Assembly (NCBI GenBank): GCA_900757385.1
Contig: CAAENO010000138.1
Coordinates: forward strand, 1 to 9,591
Direction: 5' to 3'
From: an uncultured Collinsella sp.
GTDB lineage: Bacteria; Actinomycetota; Coriobacteriia; Coriobacteriales; Coriobacteriaceae
Length of the DNA stretch: 9,591 nt
In this document: piece by piece, positions 6,724 to 9,591 of the stretch
How positions within the stretch are numbered: the first letter of the stretch is position 1
Layout: each line of letters opens with the position of its first letter
Position numbers and translations under genes: made by a program
Notes under the pieces: model-generated
Databases searched by the model: none
What the model saw: the letters and a program-made list of their open reading frames with translations, nothing else
Told to the model about the DNA's origin: nothing

Positions 6724-6756
6724 GCATTTAGGCACCGATAACTTATATATCAACGC

Positions 6757-6793
6757 AATAAACCCGAGCGCGAGGGCGTTTGGGTTTATTATT
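6757..6793. terminator. Long hairpin after the MFS gene, probable terminator
   Basis: Arms 6757-6771 and 6776-6790 form 15 pairs, including two G-U wobbles, around a GAGG loop. The outer pairs are AATAAACCC with GGGTTTATT. The 3' side continues TTATTATT, a moderate U-rich tail, and the 5' side is A-rich, so it could work in both directions. It separates the MFS gene from ackA1. If an ackA1 promoter lies further upstream (TATATAT near 6744-6750), the hairpin would be in the ackA1 leader. Confidence 0.6.
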
Positions 6794-6843
6794 GAAGCGT
6801 ATGTAACCTGGCGGCGCCACACCGCCTGTTAGTAGGGAGACAC

Positions 6844-8022
6844 ATGAACGTTCTGGTCGTCAACGCGGGATCTTCGACCCTTAAGTATCAGGTCATTGAT
6901 ACCAAGTCCCACAAGGTGTCCGCAAAGGGCTCCTGCGAGCGCGTCTGCTTTACCGGCGGTACCTTCACCCATGCTGCCAACGGCTCCAAGAAGGTGACCG
7001 AGAACATCGAGTTCCCCGACCACAAGGTCGCCATCGAGGTCGTCCTGAAGGACCTCGAGGCCAACGGCGTCAAGATCGAGGGCATCGGCCATCGCATCGT
7101 TCAGGGCGGTTGGTACTTTGGCGATTCCTCCCTCGTCGACGAGGACGTTCTTGCCAAGATCCGCGAGGTTGCCCCTCTCGCTCCGCTGCACAACAACCCC
7201 GAGGCCAACGTTATCGAGTACTGCCTGGAGCAGTATCCCGATCTGCCCAACGTCACAGTCTACGACACCGCTTTCCACTTCAATATGCCCGAGGTCGCCA
7301 AGACCTACGCCCTTCCTAAGGATGTTTGCGACAAGCTGCACATCCGTAAGTACGGCGCTCACGGCACCAGCTACCGTTACATCTCCAAGAAGGTCGCCGA
7401 GATGACCAACGGCGAGGCCCGCAAGGTCGTCGTGTGCCATATCGGCTCCGGCGCTTCCCTGTGCGCCATCGAGGACGGCAAGTGCATGGACACCACCATG
7501 GGCTTGACGCCGCTCGACGGCGTCATGATGGGCACCCGCTGCGGCTCCATCGACCCGGCTACCGTGTGCTACCTGCAGCGCGAGGGCGGCTACACCTTCG
7601 ACGAGGTCGACGAGATGATGAACAAGAAGTCCGGTCTTTTGGCTGTGACCGGCGGCAAGACCAACGACTGCCGCAACGTCGAGGAGCTCGCCGCCGCTGG
7701 TGACCCCGAGGCTCAGCTCGCCTTTGACATGTTCGTCTACAAGATTGCCGCCAAGGCCGCCGAGATGGCAACCTCCATGTGCGGCATGGACACGCTTGTC
7801 TTTACCGCTGGCATCGGCGAGCACGCTCCGGCCGTCCGCGCTGGCGTGGCCGACCGTCTGGCCTTTATGGGCGTCAAGATGGACCACGCCCGCAACGCCC
7901 TGCGCGGCGACGGCGCTTGGTGCCTGTCCGCCAAGGATTCCAAGGTCAAGATCTTCGTCATCCCCACGGACGAGGAGTTCATGATCGCTTCCGACGTCGA
8001 GCGCATCGTTAACGGCAAGTAA
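6844..8022 (+). CDS. ackA: Acetate kinase, first copy
   Basis: It catalyses reversible acetyl phosphate + ADP to acetate + ATP in the cytoplasm, the ATP-yielding end of acetate fermentation. The 392 residues and all main blocks fit the family: NAGSSTLKYQ (N7), GHRIVQGG (R84), VAPLAPLHN (H116), VYDTAFH (D141), RKYGAHGTS (H173), CHIGSGAS (H199), TTMGLTPLDGVMMGTRCGSI (217-236, R232), FTAGIGE and PTDEE near the end. Two positions are unusual: the motif normally read YGFHGTSH is YGAHGTSY (A172, Y177), and HRVVHGG is HRIVQGG. GGGAG at 6835-6839 is the Shine-Dalgarno. Codons are strongly C/G-ending, with many GAG, GTC, AAG and CTG, suggesting high expression. No pta is nearby. A terminator follows, so it is probably monocistronic. 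Confidence 0.93.
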   Translation: MNVLVVNAGSSTLKYQVIDTKSHKVSAKGSCERVCFTGGTFTHAANGSKKVTENIEFPDHKVAIEVVLKDLEANGVKIEGIGHRIVQGGWYFGDSSLVDEDVLAKIREVAPLAPLHNNPEANVIEYCLEQYPDLPNVTVYDTAFHFNMPEVAKTYALPKDVCDKLHIRKYGAHGTSYRYISKKVAEMTNGEARKVVVCHIGSGASLCAIEDGKCMDTTMGLTPLDGVMMGTRCGSIDPATVCYLQREGGYTFDEVDEMMNKKSGLLAVTGGKTNDCRNVEELAAAGDPEAQLAFDMFVYKIAAKAAEMATSMCGMDTLVFTAGIGEHAPAVRAGVADRLAFMGVKMDHARNALRGDGAWCLSAKDSKVKIFVIPTDEEFMIASDVERIVNGK

Positions 8023-8035
8023 TTGATGCAAGGGG

Positions 8036-8073
8036 AGGGGACTGGATGGCCTTGTGCCGTTCAGCCCCCTTTT
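8036..8073 (+). terminator. Intrinsic terminator after the first ackA
   Basis: Arms 8036-8050 and 8056-8070 pair over 15 positions around a CTTGT loop, with one A/C mismatch and two G-U wobbles. The 3' arm ends in CCCCCT and runs into TTT (8071-8073). It starts 13 nt after the ackA1 stop. It indicates that the two acetate kinase genes are largely separate transcription units. Confidence 0.7.
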
Positions 8074-8080
8074 ATGCACT

Positions 8081-8136
8081 TTGAGCGAAGAGTTTAATAG
8101 ATATTTATTGAATTCTGATAACTTCTTATTAAGGAT
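8081..8136 (+). promoter_or_regulatory. AT-rich promoter region for the second ackA
   Basis: Between the terminator and ackA2 lies a markedly AT-rich stretch. TTGAGC (8081-8086) and TTTATT (8104-8109) give a -35/-10 pair with a 17-nt spacer. TTGAAT (8108-8113) followed by AAGGAT (8131-8136), also 17 nt apart, is an alternative. Neither is close to consensus, so I assign the region rather than a fixed start. GATAACTT at 8117-8124 recurs upstream of ackA1 (6737-6744). Confidence 0.4.
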
Positions 8137-8186
8137 ACGGCCGCCTTATGGGTTTGCCGACCGTACTGTAATCACGAAGGAGTCTC

Positions 8187-9365
8187 ATGAACGTACTTGT
8201 TGTCAACGCCGGCAGCTCGAGCCTTAAATATCAGCTTTTGAACACCGATACCCGCGAGGTTTTCGCCAAGGGTAACTGCGAGCGTATCGGCTCGGAGATG
8301 GGTATCTTTGGCCATTCCGAGAACGGTGGCGCCAAGCAGACCGAGGAGATTCCTTTCCCCGACCACCGTTCGGCTATCGCGCGCGTGCTCGAGGAGCTCG
8401 AGAAGACCGACTTTACGATCGATGGCATCGGCCACCGTATCGTTCAGGGCGGCTGGTACTTCGATGATTCCGCGGTCGTCGACGATGAGGTCATGGCTAA
8501 GATTCTCGAGGTGGCGCCGCTCGCCCCGCTGCACAACTACGGCGAGGCCGCAGCGATTGAGTACTGCCGTGAGAAGTATCCGGAGCTGCCCAACGTGGCC
8601 GTCTTCGATACCTCGTTCCACATGACCATGCCCGAGGTCGCCTACACCTACGCCCTGCCCAAGGACGTGTGCGACAAGTATCACGTGCGCAAGTACGGCG
8701 CCCACGGCACGAGCCACCGTTACGAGTGGATGATGGCCAAGGAGATTCTGGGCACGCGCTGCCACCGTCTGCTTTCGTGCCACCTGGGCAACGGCGCTTC
8801 GCTCGCCGCCATCGAGGACGGCGTGTGCCGCGATACCACGATGGGCCTCACGCCGCTCGACGGCCTGATGATGGGCACCCGTTGCGGTTCCATCGACCCG
8901 GCCACCGTGTGCTACCTGCAGCGCGAGGGCGGCTACAGTTACCAGGAAGTCGACGACATGATGAACAAGCAGTCCGGCTTGCTTGCCATCTCGGGCATCT
9001 CCAACGACGCCCGCGACATCCGTACGCGCGCCTCCGAGGGCGACGAGCGCTGCCTGCTCGCCTTCGATATGTTCGCCTACAAGGCCATGCAGCAGGCTGG
9101 TTCCATGATCGCTTCCATGGCTGGCGTGGACACCATTACCTTTACTGCCGGCATCGGCGAGAACGACTGGTCGATCCGCAAGGCCTTCTGCGACTGCTTC
9201 GAGTGGCTGGGCGTGCGCATCGACAACAACAAGAACCGCGAGGCCGTGGGCAACGGCCCACAGGTCATCAGCGCCGCCGGTTCCGCCGTCACGGTCATGG
9301 TCATCCCCACCGACGAGGAATACATGATCGCCCACGACGTCGAGCGCCTGACCGCGAACAACTAG
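8187..9365 (+). CDS. ackA: Acetate kinase, second copy
   Basis: This 392-residue paralogue of the preceding gene is about 60% identical by hand alignment and colinear apart from two compensating one-residue gaps in the C-terminal half. Family blocks are NAGSSSLKYQ (N7), GHRIVQGG (R84), VAPLAPLHN (H116), VFDTSFH (D141), RKYGAHGTSH (H173, H177), CHLGNGAS (H199), TTMGLTPLDGLMMGTRCGSI (R232), FTAGIGE and PTDEE. It shares the Ala at 172 and Gln in HRIVQGG, but keeps the His at 177 that the first copy has lost, so it is nearer to the standard enzyme. AAGGAG at 8177-8182 is the Shine-Dalgarno. It probably makes acetate and ATP from acetyl phosphate. A different preferred acyl substrate or growth condition for one copy is possible but not shown by the sequence. 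Confidence 0.93.
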   Translation: MNVLVVNAGSSSLKYQLLNTDTREVFAKGNCERIGSEMGIFGHSENGGAKQTEEIPFPDHRSAIARVLEELEKTDFTIDGIGHRIVQGGWYFDDSAVVDDEVMAKILEVAPLAPLHNYGEAAAIEYCREKYPELPNVAVFDTSFHMTMPEVAYTYALPKDVCDKYHVRKYGAHGTSHRYEWMMAKEILGTRCHRLLSCHLGNGASLAAIEDGVCRDTTMGLTPLDGLMMGTRCGSIDPATVCYLQREGGYSYQEVDDMMNKQSGLLAISGISNDARDIRTRASEGDERCLLAFDMFAYKAMQQAGSMIASMAGVDTITFTAGIGENDWSIRKAFCDCFEWLGVRIDNNKNREAVGNGPQVISAAGSAVTVMVIPTDEEYMIAHDVERLTANN

Positions 9366-9385
9366 CGCTCATTTGCAATTAAACG

Positions 9386-9422
9386 AAAGGCCTCCAGAGC
9401 AAACGGCTTCGGAGGCCTTTTT
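9386..9422 (+). terminator. Strong intrinsic terminator after the second ackA
   Basis: AAAGGCCTCC (9386-9395) and GGAGGCCTTT (9411-9420) are perfect 10-bp arms, and the T-run covers 9418-9422. It begins 20 nt after the stop codon. This is the clearest rho-independent terminator in the window and marks the end of the ackA2 transcript. Confidence 0.85.
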
Positions 9423-9591
9423 GTTGTCAGGGGGACGGCGGCCGCACTCCGCCTTTCGGATCCAAAGTGATCGATCCCAAACGCATGTGCTCTCAGCAAC
9501 AGGACCCATTCATTCAGATCCTCAGCCCCAGCTCGTAGCCAAGCCGCCGTCCACTCCAGATTCCTTAGCTGCCACGTAGCGGCAGGGACCC
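9423..9591. other. Non-coding right edge with a long-range inverted repeat
   Basis: No credible gene, tRNA or riboswitch is recognised here. GGACGGCGGC (9433-9442) and GCCGCCGTCC (9543-9552) are exact 10-bp complements 100 nt apart. A short hairpin, CTGCC/GGCAG (9569-9573 and 9581-9585), lies at the edge. On the - strand an open frame from the edge ends at TGA 9524-9522 and encodes 22 residues; it could be the tail of a gene outside the window, but no family is evident. Confidence 0.3.

Noticed and set aside
6829..8079. 416-residue open frame antisense to the first ackA
   Set aside because: It is a shadow of the strongly biased codon usage of ackA. The translation is a low-complexity Gly/Leu/Val/Asp/His mix with no domain, and acetate kinase on the other strand is certain.
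8172..9335. 387-residue open frame antisense to the second ackA
   Set aside because: Same cause: it mirrors the first antisense frame because the two ackA genes are paralogues with the same bias. Resemblance between the antisense products is a by-product.
9373..9579. 68-residue + strand frame after ackA2
   Set aside because: It starts before and reads across the terminator hairpin, has no Shine-Dalgarno and no family resemblance.
9363..9589. - strand frame open from the right edge through the ackA2 terminator
   Set aside because: It would run through a strong intrinsic terminator and ends at the ackA2 stop region; the translation shows no recognisable domain.
9423..9591. Possible TPP riboswitch on the - strand because of a CTGAGAG string
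   Set aside because: The other conserved TPP elements, including the ACCTGAT-type segment at the right distance, are missing.
1..9591. CRISPR arrays, insertion sequences, tRNA or rRNA genes, phage genes
   Set aside because: No regularly spaced repeats, transposase motifs, terminal inverted repeats with target duplications, cloverleaf sequences or rRNA segments were found on either strand.

Overview
The window looks like chromosomal DNA from a high-GC Gram-positive gut actinobacterium, most likely a Coriobacteriia member close to Collinsella. That assignment is inference. It rests on the strong preference for G/C-ending codons, the A-rich 'AAAGGA'-type Shine-Dalgarno sites, a YugP-type metallopeptidase beginning with a Tyr/Gly-rich stretch, and two very similar acetate kinases side by side. 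All complete genes lie on the + strand; only the truncated gene at the left edge is on the - strand.

Layout. (a) 1-75: the first 25 codons of a probable diacylglycerol/lipid kinase, divergent from what follows. (b) 76-173: a short divergent promoter region with two opposed -10 elements that overlap. (c) 174-1307: ribonuclease D (rnd). (d) 1308-1545: a gene-free stretch with two nested or adjacent hairpin structures, a 12-bp palindrome and a likely promoter. (e) 1546-2250: a membrane zinc metallopeptidase (YugP family). (f) 2366-4126: xseA and xseB, the two subunits of exodeoxyribonuclease VII. (g) 4176-4511: a HIT-family nucleotide hydrolase with its own -10 element. (h) 4553-6723: a LysR-type regulator and an MFS transporter whose codon use is visibly more A/T-rich than the neighbours; this looks like an accessory cassette. 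(i) 6844-9365: two acetate kinase genes in tandem, about 60% identical at protein level by hand alignment, separated by a good intrinsic terminator and followed by another. (j) 9366-9591: the second terminator and then no recognisable gene.

How the genes relate. rnd (RNA 3'-end trimming), xseA/xseB (single-strand DNA degradation during repair) and the HIT hydrolase are ordinary housekeeping genes. xseA and xseB make one enzyme and are likely co-transcribed. The LysR/MFS pair reads as a self-contained regulator plus exporter or importer of unknown substrate. The two acetate kinases catalyse the ATP-forming last step of acetate fermentation (acetyl phosphate + ADP to acetate + ATP). No phosphotransacetylase is present in the window. 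Because ackA1 has its own terminator and ackA2 its own AT-rich upstream region, the copies are probably expressed separately.

No clearly novel multi-gene system was found. The most interesting points are the diverged tandem acetate kinases with an unusual Ala in a motif normally reading YGFHGTSH, a strong terminator-like hairpin inside the lysR coding region, the folded non-coding segment after rnd, and the overlapping divergent -10 elements.
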